A DNA stretch of 64,000 nt from Citrus sinensis (Eukaryota; Streptophyta; Magnoliopsida; Sapindales; Rutaceae): positions 25,489,501 through 25,553,500 of the forward strand of contig NC_068559.1 in NCBI RefSeq assembly GCF_022201045.2, read 5' to 3'. Position numbers and translations under genes: made by a program. Below are positions 1 to 10,466 of the stretch, in pieces. Below the pieces are notes generated by a model. The model was not told the origin of the DNA and did not search any database. It was given only the letters and a program-made list of their open reading frames with translations. The number at the start of each line of letters is the position of its first letter. Position 1 is the first letter of the stretch.

Positions 1-1126
1 TTAAAGGAATTTGGCACAGGCTGATGCAGCAGAAGTGACATGATGACTCAATCTCATCTGCAACGGCGTCAATGATGACATGATGATCTCCTCCAACTCC
101 AAGAAGGCGAGCTTCAGCTTTGTTGCCCGATGCAGGGAAGAAGAATATGAATAATTAGAAACGATTAGAAACTAATAATAAGAGTGATGCTGACGCTGAT
201 GCCGTTGCCAATGCAATGCCCATGATATCGATGATGACGACCAAGCCGGGCGGTGAAGGCGCCTATGGCGGGCGTGCACGTGGGTCTTCGATTAAACCAA
301 AAATATATAAGTTGATTTTCGTTGCCATCCTAAATCAGCAAACGCTATAACAGCTGCTACTCAAAATCCAATGGCAAATCCTGAAGAGTTAGCTGCTGCC
401 AATGCTAATGCTACTCGTGGTGCCCAGGTGATGATCACAAATACAAATTCTTCAAGTCTGATTTTACTCTCAACCTTGAGGATCAATCACAATTTTCCGC
501 TCTCAACTGATAAGGCCACAACCCTACCAACGCTAAACAATTTTTCTTTTTTAATTTTTTTTTTTTACTATTTTGTTTGTTTAGTCGCGAAACTTTTATT
601 AATATTTATTGTAATGCTAGCCGTTCTGTTCGATGCGAATGTTGGTATGTATGAATATCGTTGTGTCGAAAATTTTACCAAGAAGAATTAATTAAGGGAT
701 ATTATCGATCTAATAATATCACTACGCATTATCAATCCAAACATAAACTTATATGAAGTACATCATATGTGCCGCGCGTACTCCTCAAATGTCAACCGTC
801 CGATAGGCAGCATGTGCTAAAACGAAGCGCCACCCACAAACTCAGTTTCTTGACCCACAAGTTACCACATTACATTATTCAACCAAACAAAAGCAACACC
901 GGAAAATCAATTTCCAATTTTGCCACCTGTTTACTACATAACCTGGAAGTCTGTTTCAAGGAAAACACATAGATGCATCACCAAAACAACTCCTCCTCGG
1001 CTCGGGATATACATGTTTCCTAAATTGGCGAGGATACGGATACCCTAATTACCCCAATGGAATAGGAAACTAAATAAATCCTAAACTGTCAAGGATAACC
1101 TAAATCGACTAGGAAACTAAATACAC

Positions 1127-1134
1127 TATATATA
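1127..1134 (+). promoter_or_regulatory. TATA box of GTE-C-like gene A
   Basis: A TATATATA stretch sits 57 bases before the first ATG, at a spacing consistent with a short 5' leader. The same element is at 8029-8036 before gene C. The motif AGGAAACTAAAT occurs twice just upstream (about 1066 and 1111) and is also conserved before gene C. No equivalent is visible before copy B. Confidence 0.55.
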
Positions 1135-1190
1135 CCCATCATAAATTAGGAAACGTTATTTCCTTATCTCACTCACAAACCCTAATCATC

Positions 1191-2072
1191 ATGATGCTAG
1201 CCCAAACCCTCCCGCCTCTGCCCTTCCAGCCTGCTACCTTTGGTAAGCGTAGTTGTTCGATACATCCTCACGATGAAGAAACAATAAAGAAGAAGAAACT
1301 CAAGACGGCAAGTCTTACTTCTACCGGCTGTGGCACCGATGTTGTTGATCGCGCTGCCATGCTCAAACTCAGATTTGCCGATATTATTTCTAAAGCCCAA
1401 AACCGCACTCATGATCGGGAAGATGAAGAAGCAGCGGCTAGGAGGAAAAAGATTCGAATTGAAGCCCAGAGAAAAGCCGCTCGTTTGGAACTGGAGAACA
1501 TGGGGAAGAATGCGATTCTTCAAGCCGAAGATAACTGTCTGGCGATTAAGCAACTTGAAGACCTTGCCGGTTGTTCCTTTGGTTTTATGATTGATCCAAA
1601 AATAAGTGAAGACGGTGATGATGATGATAGTAAAGTGACAATGTGTGTCTTTCGGGGAGGTCAACACTGGAATCCCCTGGAGAAGATTATTGGCCTAACT
1701 ATCAAAGGTCATCAGGATAAGCGGGAAAGAGAGATGCCGGTGATGAAGAAGTTGCAAGAGAATCCACAGCATCATCACGAAAGAGAAGAAGAATACAAAG
1801 CTCATAGCAGGGCTGGGACTAGGAGGCTGCTTCAACTTCAATCTCAAAGACAAGCTGCTCGTTTGGAACTGCAAAAGATTGAAAACAGTGCTGATATCGA
1901 AGACAACTTCAAGAGTTTCAAACAACTTCAAGGGCTTGCTGGGTGTTCCTTGAGCTTTATGATTGATCCAAGTTTAGATGACGATGATGCTGCCAAAGTG
2001 ATGATGGGTGCCTTTCAAGGAACCCGATTCTGGAATCCCCTGGAGAAGATCGGTTTACGACTCAAAGATTAA
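1191..2072 (+). CDS. GTE (BET-family) C-terminal-domain protein without bromodomain, copy A
   Basis: Single-exon ORF of 293 codons. Seen: a basic patch IKKKKLKT near residue 32 (possible nuclear localisation signal), then RAAMLKLRFADIISKA, a charged helix rich in E/R/K, AARLELENM, a Cys-containing block, and NPLEKIIGL. The second half repeats AARLELQKIE, the same Cys/FMIDP block, and NPLEKIGLRLKD at the very end. This order (RAAxLKxRFADxIxKA, acidic/basic coiled coil, AARxxLxxME, FxxQGxNPLExLGL) matches the C-terminal tail of plant GTE8-12 bromodomain proteins. No bromodomain is present in the ORF or in 1-1190. Known: the tails of some plant GTEs mediate protein-protein contacts, for example with BT-type BTB proteins. 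Inferred: a regulator that binds GTE partners without reading acetyl-lysine. The start is the first of two consecutive ATGs about 57 bases after a TATA box. Confidence 0.7.
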   Translation: MMLAQTLPPLPFQPATFGKRSCSIHPHDEETIKKKKLKTASLTSTGCGTDVVDRAAMLKLRFADIISKAQNRTHDREDEEAAARRKKIRIEAQRKAARLELENMGKNAILQAEDNCLAIKQLEDLAGCSFGFMIDPKISEDGDDDDSKVTMCVFRGGQHWNPLEKIIGLTIKGHQDKREREMPVMKKLQENPQHHHEREEEYKAHSRAGTRRLLQLQSQRQAARLELQKIENSADIEDNFKSFKQLQGLAGCSLSFMIDPSLDDDDAAKVMMGAFQGTRFWNPLEKIGLRLKD

Positions 2073-3480
2073 TGTTTATTTTATTTGAAAATTATCAAAC
2101 ATTGATGTTTTATATATCACACGGAATCAAAATGTATGTAACTTTTTTCTTTATTATTGTATGCTGTGACGAATTACCAGACATGAGAATTGATTGAATT
2201 CCTCAACCACTGGATTGATTATGTGCCCTTTTGGATCGATTGACTCCTCTTTTTTGTATTTTTCCCCCTTCTTTTTACCTTCTGCTGCTTTGTCAACTGT
2301 TTAATCTTCGTTTTAGACTTTCTCCACCAATAACAAATCAAATCACGCTGGTAAGTTCTATGTTCAATTTATTTGTTTATTTAGCTTTTTGAAAGTACCC
2401 TTCAAAGTTGATGAGCCAAAATCGAATGAGTTATGACTGAATGCAATATTGGCCAATAATCGTACTCTGGGTCACAGAAACCAAGTATTTACTCAGCTTG
2501 ATCTTTACCCATCTTATGCGCTCAAACGTGCGTAACTCTGTTAAGTCTGTTCAGTGATGTTTCAATTGCAGCTTCGTCTTTATTGGCGACAGAAAATAGG
2601 ATCAGCTTCTGATATTAAAAAACATACAGATATTATTAACAAAGCTCCTCAGATTAGCCAAAATGTCATGTTCAAGAGATACGTGAAACAACTTTTTTAA
2701 GTATCTGCGGATTCTGTACCCAGCTTATCAAAAAAAAAATCCATGCCCAGCCACAAGAGGACCGACCGTCATTTCTCCAGGACAGTAAATGAAGAATTCA
2801 TAATTCATACGGCTTAAAAGAAACCAAATTGTAACAAAATCTTCAGATGCTTGAATCACTCCCAATATCTGGGATGCTTTCCTCAGTTTTATTCCACAAT
2901 ATCCACCATTTGAAGAAAATTGTTTTACCTAAGCATCCCAAAAATTCATCATTGTATTAAATTTCACTTATCTGACAAAGCGGAGGTGAGACTGTGAGAC
3001 AATATTGGAAACATTTATTCAATATGTTATGTCTGATATACTGTCCTTTTCAAAAGGAGACCAACATATATACAAAATGATGTTTAACTACAAGAAAGTA
3101 GGAAACATAATATTTGCCCGCAATTTGTTCACAAATGCTGAGATGTATTCACCTTGTAGGCATCTAAAACACTGGAGCACCCTTCCAGATGCCTGACATC
3201 CTAGGGCAAAAGAAAACAGATTACATTCTTGAAATTATTTTCAAATTATTTGAACAAATAAGGCAATTCTTTGACAATTCATCTATACATCATTTAGAAC
3301 CTTATACCATTCTGTGATTATGGACAAGCATCTTCCAGCTAAAGAAAAAGCAGAACCATTATCTGAGGGATAAATGCAACGAGAAGAATGGCCTCAAACA
3401 TGCAATTGCATACATAACCAGAAAACATCTCCAAACAAATTTCATGTTTGTAATAACTAATTATCCAAATTACACAAGTT
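2073..3480. other. 3' flank and intergenic DNA of copy A
   Basis: No gene is seen here. The sequence is AT-rich and nearly collinear with 8980-10383, so its apparent similarity to that region comes from the segmental duplication. The short ORF at 3005-3196 has no recognisable domain and is not kept open in copy C. Confidence 0.6.
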
Positions 3481-3577
3481 CACGGCGCTTTGTTCTTGGG
3501 GGAAAATGTCCACTTTAAGTAATGTTAGCAAAAAGATCCAAGAAGCAACCTGAGAAGAAAAATTTAAGCTGTGGCCT
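3481..3577 (-). pseudogene. Truncated 3' end of the complex I 51 kDa gene
   Basis: This segment matches 10384-10480, which covers the last four codons, the stop codon and the downstream region of the complex I flavoprotein gene. On the minus strand the fragment ends in codons for A-T-A and a TAA at 3564-3566. The match stops at about 3577 and no further coding sequence of that gene follows. It is a passenger of the segmental duplication and cannot be functional as coding DNA. Confidence 0.9.
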
Positions 3578-3579
3578 GC

Positions 3580-3657
3580 TATTTCGATGTCTTGGCCGCT
3601 GCTGATGAAGAGCTCGGCGCCAATATTGACATAATTGACATACCTGCGCCTCCATAA
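3580..3657 (+). other. Short open segment at the duplication junction, possible exon remnant
   Basis: Immediately after the junction, the frame from 3580 is open for 25 codons and closes with TAA at 3655-3657. It reads YFDVLAAADEELGANI followed by a short Ile/Asp/Pro-rich end. The equivalent stretch of copy C (about 6911-6960) reads LARADAEEVEPNL in one frame and looks related. It resembles the last exon of some protein, but I do not recognise the family and there is no start codon. It could equally be a chance open frame. Confidence 0.25.
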
Positions 3658-3965
3658 GAAACAGCAGCAAGCTGCAAAGAAGAAACGAGAAACTAATAAT
3701 AAGCCTATTGTGGGTGACACTCACAGACACAGTCGCAGACAAATGGAGATCTTTCGTTCTCGTTCAAGACCTAAACAGAAACTGATCATTTGCTTAGATG
3801 GCAATACTAATAATGCCATGCACATGCAAAATCAGCACACTATTACACTTACATCTGCTGCTTAATTTTGAAATCAAGGCTGATTTTCCTCTCAACCCTG
3901 AAGATCAATCTCACTTTCTTGCTCGCCACAAAAATTAATTGAAAAAATATTTTACGATTTATTTT

Positions 3966-5066
3966 TTGCCTCCCGTTTCTTTTCTTTCTTTCCTTTTTTT
4001 TATTTTTTAAATAATTTTATCAACGTTCTATGTAGTCTGTTCAATATCACTGTGTTGCAAATATTACCAAATTTATTTCGTCGTCGTCTATATATATATA
4101 TATATATATATATAAGTATGTATGTATGTATTGGATACAGACCTAAATGTTGGATGTGAAAAAAAAAATTAAAAATCTTTTTAACACATTTCTTAGTTTC
4201 TTAGGAACGTTATTCTCAAACCTTAAATAGCTTAATTCTTTTTTAATAATAATAATAGTAAAAAAAAACTGTGTTTTAAAAAGTTGAAACAATTAAAAAT
4301 AAACAAAATGTAAAATTAAAGCTACATTGCTTTTGTAGCACAAACCGGTAACTGAATCAGAAGTCACGCAATTCATTGTTAACAACAAAAGATAGCAAAA
4401 TAAACTACGGTTTCCCAATTCGTACATGACAATGAAATAATTAATATTTTCCATTTTAGTTATGGAGTAGCTAGCAAAGTCAAAAGGAAACAGATTCGGT
4501 GCTCAGCAGAAGAGTTTGTGCTGAGCACCAGATTAACAGTCAACAATTGCTCCAAGTAATTAGGAATGAAATAATTTAGGAAACTTGAAGGGAAATTTTC
4601 TTTTTTAAAAAAAAAAATTTCCTCCAAGTAATTAAATAGCTCTTCTGAAAATAATGATGATGATGATTAGCTTCTCTTCTATGAAGAATACATAAATATA
4701 GTAACAAGTAGGTAAATCTTATTCTTGTTTGGAAACTGCTTAAAACCCTTTTGAATACTGATAAAGTATATGCTCATCTTGTGCTCTCTTCTAGTTTCCT
4801 CTCTTCTAGTTTCTATACACACACACATAATTTTTCTTTGGAGAGAGTATCCTCACTTTGTAAAAATGAGAATGCATATTAAAATATAAAAATATACAGA
4901 TTTCAATAAAAGATTGTATTTTTTTATCTGTTAATGATATTCTTACTTTGTTAAAATGATGAGAATGTAAAATTATTATTATTATTATTAAAAAGAAAGC
5001 TTGTAAGAGTCTCCCTTGTCTCAGACATTCAAGGGAAACCCAATTTTCCATATTAATTAAGCCCAG
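3966..5066. other. AT-rich spacer inside copy B
   Basis: No gene seen. It contains a (TA)n run followed by TATG repeats near 4090-4130, runs of A and T, an (ATT)n run near 4975 and a CA run near 4817. The sequence just before gene B does not resemble the TATA-containing promoter shared by copies A and C. Confidence 0.5.
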
Positions 5067-5069
5067 TAG

Positions 5070-5957
5070 CCTGGAATCACGATCGTTGCCGAAACCCGCC
5101 TGCCTTTGCAGCTTCCTTCTCTTGGTAAGCGTAAAGGAAGCAACAATTGTTCTCTGCTTCACCATCATCATCAAGAAACCACCACAAACAACAAGAAACT
5201 CAAGACCAGTGGCAGCGGCAGCGATATTGTTGTTGATCGCGCTGCCATGCTCAAACTCAAATATTTTGATGTTATTTCTATAGCCCAAAACTACGTTCAT
5301 GAACATGAAGATGAAGAAGCAGCAGCTACGAGGAAAACGGTTCAAGTTGAAGCCCAGATGCAAGCTGCTCGGTTGGAACTGGAGAATATTGAGAAGAGTA
5401 CCATTCTTCAAGTTGAAGATAACATTCTGTCTATTGAGCAACTTGAAGACCTTGCTGGTTGTTCATTTAGTTTTGTGATTGATCCCAAAATAAGTGGGGA
5501 TGGTGATGATGGTAGGGTGACAATGTGTAGCTTTCAAGGAAGTCAATACTATAATCCACCGGAGAAGATACTTGGCCTAACTGTCAAAGATCATCAGGAT
5601 AAACTGGAAGGAGAGCTTCATGTGATGAAGAAGTTGCAAGAGAATCCACATCATCGTCATGAAAGAGAAGAAGAAGAATACAGAGCTTATAGCTGGACTA
5701 GGACTTGGAGGCTGCTTCAACTTCAATCCCAAAGACAAGCTGCTCGTTTGGAACTGCACAAGATTGAAAACAGCGCTGATATCCAAGACAACTTCAGGAG
5801 TATCAAACAACTTCAAGAGCTTGCTGGGTGTTGCTTAAGCTTTATGATCGATCCAAGTTTAGATGACGATGCTGCTGCAAAAGTGACGATGGGTGCCTTC
5901 CAAGGAACCCAATTCTGGAATCCCCTGGAGAAAATTGGCATATACACCAAAGATTAA
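5070..5957 (+). pseudogene. GTE C-terminal-domain gene, copy B, start codon lost
   Basis: The frame is open from the stop at 5067-5069 to the TAA at 5955-5957 and encodes the same doubled GTE-tail architecture as copies A and C: RAAMLKLKYFDVISIA, AARLELENIE, NPPEKILGL, then AARLELHKIE and NPLEKIGIYTKD. At the position of the paired ATG ATG of A and C, the aligned bases read ACG ATC, and no in-frame ATG exists before the internal Met of RAAML (about 5247). The TATA box is also missing. The body is nevertheless free of stops and frameshifts. Alternatives are a recently silenced pseudogene, initiation at the internal ATG giving a shorter protein, a near-cognate ACG start, or an upstream exon spliced in. 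Confidence 0.65.
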
Positions 5958-6904
5958 TGTTTATTTATTTATTTTTTTGAAAATTATAAAAGATTGATGT
6001 TTAATATATCACATAGAATCCCAGTGTATGTAATCTTCATTTCTTATCATATGCTTTGATGAATTACCAGACATGAGAAATATTGATTGAATTCATTAAT
6101 TACTGGATTGACTATGTGCCCTTTTGATCGATGGACTCCTTTTTTCTATTACCTTGTGCCGTTATGCATGTTTCACTTATCTCTAGATGGGGCTTAAAAG
6201 AGTTTGAGAAGCCTTTAATTTTAACTGCTACAACGATGCCATGAACAAACACTTACAAAAATTTATGTGCATTCATTCGAACCTACAAATTTAAAATTTG
6301 ACCATACCACTATAATTGTTAATAGAAAGATTCATAGGATCAAGGAGAAAATAAAACATGCAGCAGGATTTTTTTTCAAAAAAAGTAATTTATTCATATT
6401 TATTAACTAAGTAGTCTCGATAGGATTCTTACTGTTTGTCCTATTTACTATTTTTGTTTGGTACAAGTTTGTCAATCTATATAAATTTAATCTTTAAATT
6501 TGAATTATTTTGATACGAGTGAGTTATCATTTATTATTACAAAATGACTCAATTAAATTTTAAAATAACCTTGAAATTACTCAAGTAGCTTGTTTTAAAA
6601 TTTAAACCTAAATATTATATTAATAATAACAAAATATGTGGGTTCTCATAATCTATATAGGGCAATGAAGAATGCATTTAATTTTTTATTTTTTAAAAAG
6701 AAAAGAGTATTCCTATTCTTATTGGGAATAGCAAATTGGTAATTGCAAGTAAAAGGCCAAATCCGTTTCAGATCATGGAAGGAGAAGATGTAGGTCTATA
6801 TATATAGACGCTGCTCCTCCTAATTATTTGTAAGTAAGTTGCCAAAACAAAATCCAAAAAAAAATAAAATTTCAGTATAATTCTTTCAATAAAAACTTGC
6901 ATAA
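5958..6904. other. Intergenic DNA after copy B
   Basis: The first 200 bases or so are homologous to the 3' flanks of copies A and C (a GAATTACCAGACATGAGAA block). Beyond about 6150 the sequence is unrelated AT-rich DNA with no recognisable gene. Confidence 0.5.
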
Positions 6905-8028
6905 TTAATGGGATTTGGCACGGGCTGATGCAGAAGAAGTAGAACCCAATCTCATCTGCAGTGGCGCCAATAATGATATGATGATCTCCTTCAACTCCGA
7001 GAAGCCTTCAGCTTTGTTGCCAGATGCAGGGAAGAAGAATATGAAAAAGTAGGAACGTTTAGAAACTAATAATAAGACCGATGCTGATGCCATGCCCATG
7101 ATATCGATGACGACGACCAAGCAGGGCGGCAACGGCGCCTGTGGTGGGTGTGCACGTGGGTCCCACTCTCATTAGAGGGAGGGATTTTCGATCTAATGAA
7201 TGCTATATAAAATGATTTTCGATGCCATCCTAAATCGGCAAACACTATAACAGCCGTACTCAAAAGCCTATGGCGAATCTTGAAGAGTTAGCTGCTGCTA
7301 ATGCTACTCGTGGCCCCCAGGAACGATCACAAATGCAAATATTCAAGCATCATTAAAAATCTCAACCGTGAAGATCAATCACACTTTCCTGCTCTCAACT
7401 GATGGGGCCACAACCTACCAACACTGTAACAGTTTTTATTTTTTTTATCTTTTTTATTTTTTTTAATTATTATTGACTTTGTTTGTTTAGTCGCGAAACT
7501 TTTATTAATATTTATTTTAATGTCAGCCGTTCTGCTCAATGCGAATGTTGGTATATATGAAGATCGTTGTGTCGAAAATTTTGTCAAGAAGAATTAATTA
7601 AGGGATATTATCGATTCAATAAAATCACTACGCATTATCAATCCAAACATAAACTTACATGAAGTACATCACACGTGCCGTACTCCTGAAATGGCAACCG
7701 TCAGATTGGCAGCAGATGCTAAAACAAAGCGCCACCCACAAACTCAGTTTCTTGACCCACAAGTTACCACATTACATTATTCAACCAAACAAAAGCAACA
7801 CCGGAAAATCAATTTCCAATTTTGCCACCAGTTTACTACATAACCTGGAAGTTTGTTTCAAGGAAAACACATAGATGCGTCACCAAAACAACTCCTCCTC
7901 GGCTCGGGATATACATGTTTCCTAAATTGGCGAGGATACGGATACCCTAATTACCCAAATGGAATAGGAAACTAACTGAATCCTAAACTGTCAAGGATAA
8001 CCTAAATCGACTAGGAAACTAAATACAC

Positions 8029-8036
8029 TATATATA
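8029..8036 (+). promoter_or_regulatory. TATA box of GTE-C-like gene C
   Basis: TATATATA about 62 bases before the paired ATG of gene C, in sequence shared with the promoter of gene A. Compared with copy A there is a small insertion (CGTTA) in the leader just before the start codon. Confidence 0.55.
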
Positions 8037-8097
8037 CCCATCATAAATTAGGAAACGTTATTTCCTTATCTCACTCACAAACCCTACGTTAATCATC

Positions 8098-8979
8098 ATG
8101 ATGCTAGCCCAAACCCTCCCGCCTCTGCCCTTCCAGCCTGCTACTTTTGGTAAGCGTAGTTGTTCGATACATCCTCACGATGAAGAAACAATAAAGAAGA
8201 AGAAACTCAAGACGACGAGTCTTACTTATACTGGCTGTGGCACCGATGTTGTTGATCGCGCTGCCATGCTCAAACTCAGATTTGCCGATATTATTTCGAA
8301 AGCCCAAAACCGCGTTCATGATCGTGAAGATGAAGAAACAGCGGCAAGGAGGAAAAAGATTCGAATTGAAGCCCAGAGAAAAGCCGCTCGTTTGGAACTG
8401 GAGAACATGGAGAAGAATGCGATTCTTCAAGCCGAAGATAACTTTCTGGCGATTAAGCAACTTGAAGACCTTGCCGGTTGTTCCTTTGGTTTTATGATTG
8501 ATCCAAAAATAAGTGAAGACGGTGATGATGATGATAGTAAAGTGACAATGTGTGTCTTTCGGGGAGGTCAACACTGGAATCCCCTGGAGAAGATTATTGG
8601 CCTAACTATCAAAGGTCATCAGGATAAACGGGAAAGAGAGATTTTGGTGATGAAGAAGTTGCAAGAGAATCCACAGCATCATCACGAAAGAGAAGAAAAA
8701 TACAAAGCTCATAGCACGACTGGGACCAGGAGGCTGCTTCAACTTCAATCCCAAAGACAAGCTGCTCGTTTGGAACTGCACAAGATTGAAAACAGCGCTG
8801 ATATCCAAGACAATCTTAAGAGTTTCAGACAACTTCAAGAGCTTGCTGAGTGTTCATTGAGCTTTATGATTGATCCAAGTTTAGATGACGATGATGCTGC
8901 CAAAGTGATGATGGGTGCCTTTCAAGGAACCCGATTCTGGAATCCCCTGGAGAAGATCGGTTTACGCCTCAAAGATTAA
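8098..8979 (+). CDS. GTE (BET-family) C-terminal-domain protein without bromodomain, copy C
   Basis: Single-exon ORF of 293 codons, the same length as copy A and differing from it at 17 residues by my count. It has the IKKKKLKT basic patch, RAAMLKLRFADIISKA, a charged helix, AARLELENME, and NPLEKIIGL, followed by the second set: AARLELHKIE, FMIDP, NPLEKIGLRLKD. As in copy A, only the tail of a GTE protein is present. Several second-half residues (HKIENSADIQDN, LQELA) agree with copy B rather than A, so A changed at these sites or B and C exchanged sequence. It has a TATA box and intact tandem ATGs and looks expressible. Nuclear location and binding to GTE partners are inferred from the family. 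Confidence 0.7.
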   Translation: MMLAQTLPPLPFQPATFGKRSCSIHPHDEETIKKKKLKTTSLTYTGCGTDVVDRAAMLKLRFADIISKAQNRVHDREDEETAARRKKIRIEAQRKAARLELENMEKNAILQAEDNFLAIKQLEDLAGCSFGFMIDPKISEDGDDDDSKVTMCVFRGGQHWNPLEKIIGLTIKGHQDKREREILVMKKLQENPQHHHEREEKYKAHSTTGTRRLLQLQSQRQAARLELHKIENSADIQDNLKSFRQLQELAECSLSFMIDPSLDDDDAAKVMMGAFQGTRFWNPLEKIGLRLKD

Positions 8980-10466
8980 TGTTTATTTTATTTGAAAATT
9001 ATCAAAGATTGGTGTTTTCTGTATCACACGGAATCAAAATGTATATAATTTGTTCTTTATTATTATATGCTGTGACGAATTACCAGACATGAGAATTGAT
9101 TGAATTCCTCAACCACTGGATTGATTATGTGCCCTTTGGATCGATTGACTCTTATTTTTCCCCCACTCTTTTTACCTTCTGCTGCTTTGTCAACTGTTTG
9201 ATCTTCGTTTTAGACTTTCTCCACAAATAACAAATCAAATTACGCTGGTAAGTTCTATATTTAATTTATTTGTTTATTAAGCTTTTTGAAAGTAGCCTTC
9301 AATTTGATGAGCCGAAATCGAATGAGTTAGGGCCGAATGAAATATTGGGCCAGTAATAGTCCTCCGGGTCACAGAAACCAAGTTTTTACTTAGCTTGATC
9401 TTTACCCATGTTATGCTCTCTAAACATGCTTTGGTGCAACTCTTAATTCTATTCAGTGACGTTTCAACTGCAGCTTCATCTTTATTTGACGACAGAAAAT
9501 ATGATCGGCATCTGAAACCAAAACATATGCAGATATTAACAAAGCTCCTCAGATGAGCCAAAATGCCATGTTCAAGAAATACATGAAACAACTTTTTTAA
9601 GTATCCGTGCCCAGCTTATAAAAAAAAAAAAAAAAGGGTAGCATCCCTGCCCAGATACAGAGGATACATACACCATCATTTCTCCAGGACAGTAAATGAA
9701 GAATCCATAATTCATACAGCTTAAAACAAACCAAATTCTAACAAAATCTTCAGATGCTTGAATTACTCCCAATATCTGGGATGCTTTCCTCAGTTTTATT
9801 CCACAATATCGACCATTTGAAGAAAAAAATTACCTACGTAGCACAAACATCCATTATTGTATTAAATTTCACATATTTGCCAAAGTGGAGGTGAGAAAAT
9901 GTGAGACAATATGTGAAACATTTATTCAATATGTTATGTCTGATATACTGTCCTTTCCAAAAGAAGACCAACATAGAAAATGAAGTTTAACTACATGAAA
10001 GTACGAAACATAATATTTGCCCGCAATTTGCTCACAAATGCTGAGGTCTATTCACCTTGTAGGCATCTAAAGCACTGGAGCACCCTTCAAGATGCCTGAC
10101 ATCCGAGGGCAAAAGAAAACAGATTACATTCCTGAAATTACTGTCAAATTATTTGAACAAATAAGGTAATTCTTTGACAATTTATCCATACATCATTTAG
10201 AACCTTATACCATTCTGTGATTATGGACAAACATCTTACAGCCAAAGAAAAAACAGAACCATTATCTGAGGGATAAATGCAACGAAAAGAATGGCCTCGA
10301 TCATGGAATTGCATACATAACCAGATAATATTTCCAAACACATTTCATGTTTGTAATAATTAATTATCCAAATCACACAAGTTCACGGTAATTTATTCTT
10401 GGGGGAAATGTCCACTTTAAGTAATGTTAGCAAAAAGGATCCAAGAAGCAACCTGAGAAGAAAAAT
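8980..10466. other. Intergenic DNA between GTE-C copy C and the complex I gene
   Basis: No gene seen. The two genes are convergent. An A-rich run lies near 9620. The whole interval is duplicated at 2073-3563. Confidence 0.5.

Larger units (their letters stand above)
1..3577. repeat. Segmental tandem duplication, copy A
   Basis: This stretch is nearly collinear with 6906-10480, with an offset of 6903-6907 bases. The match covers a leader region, a promoter with TATA box, a GTE-C-like gene, about 1.4 kb of 3' flank, and the last codons plus 3' flank of the complex I 51 kDa gene. Homology stops abruptly at about 3577 and a diverged copy B begins there. The left edge lies at or before base 1, so the array may continue outside the window. 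Differences from copy C are scattered substitutions and small indels, so the duplication is fairly recent. Confidence 0.9.
3578..6200. repeat. Segmental duplication, older diverged copy B
   Basis: A leader-like stretch (about 3580-3960) aligns loosely with 1-500 and 6906-7400, sharing GAAACTAATAATAAG and a TCTCAACC-TGAAGATCAATC block. A gene copy (about 5070-5957) and its 3' flank to about 6150 align with A and C. The 3960-4990 interval does not match the other copies and contains microsatellites: (TA)n at about 4090, TATG repeats, and (ATT)n at about 4975. Overall divergence is clearly higher than between A and C, so B split off earlier. Confidence 0.7.

Noticed and set aside
371..691. 106-codon ORF in the leader of copy A
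   Set aside because: The second half is low-complexity Phe/Leu-rich DNA, copy C does not keep the frame (its related stretch after 7270 is interrupted), and no domain is recognised.
769..972. 67-codon ORF, conserved at 7659-7874
   Set aside because: Conservation is explained by the recent segmental duplication. The upstream start differs between copies and the sequence overlaps the promoter region of the GTE-C gene.
1197..1667. 156-codon antisense ORF, also at 8104-8574
   Set aside because: It lies on the opposite strand of the GTE-C coding frame and is open because of that frame's codon composition. The protein has no recognisable features.
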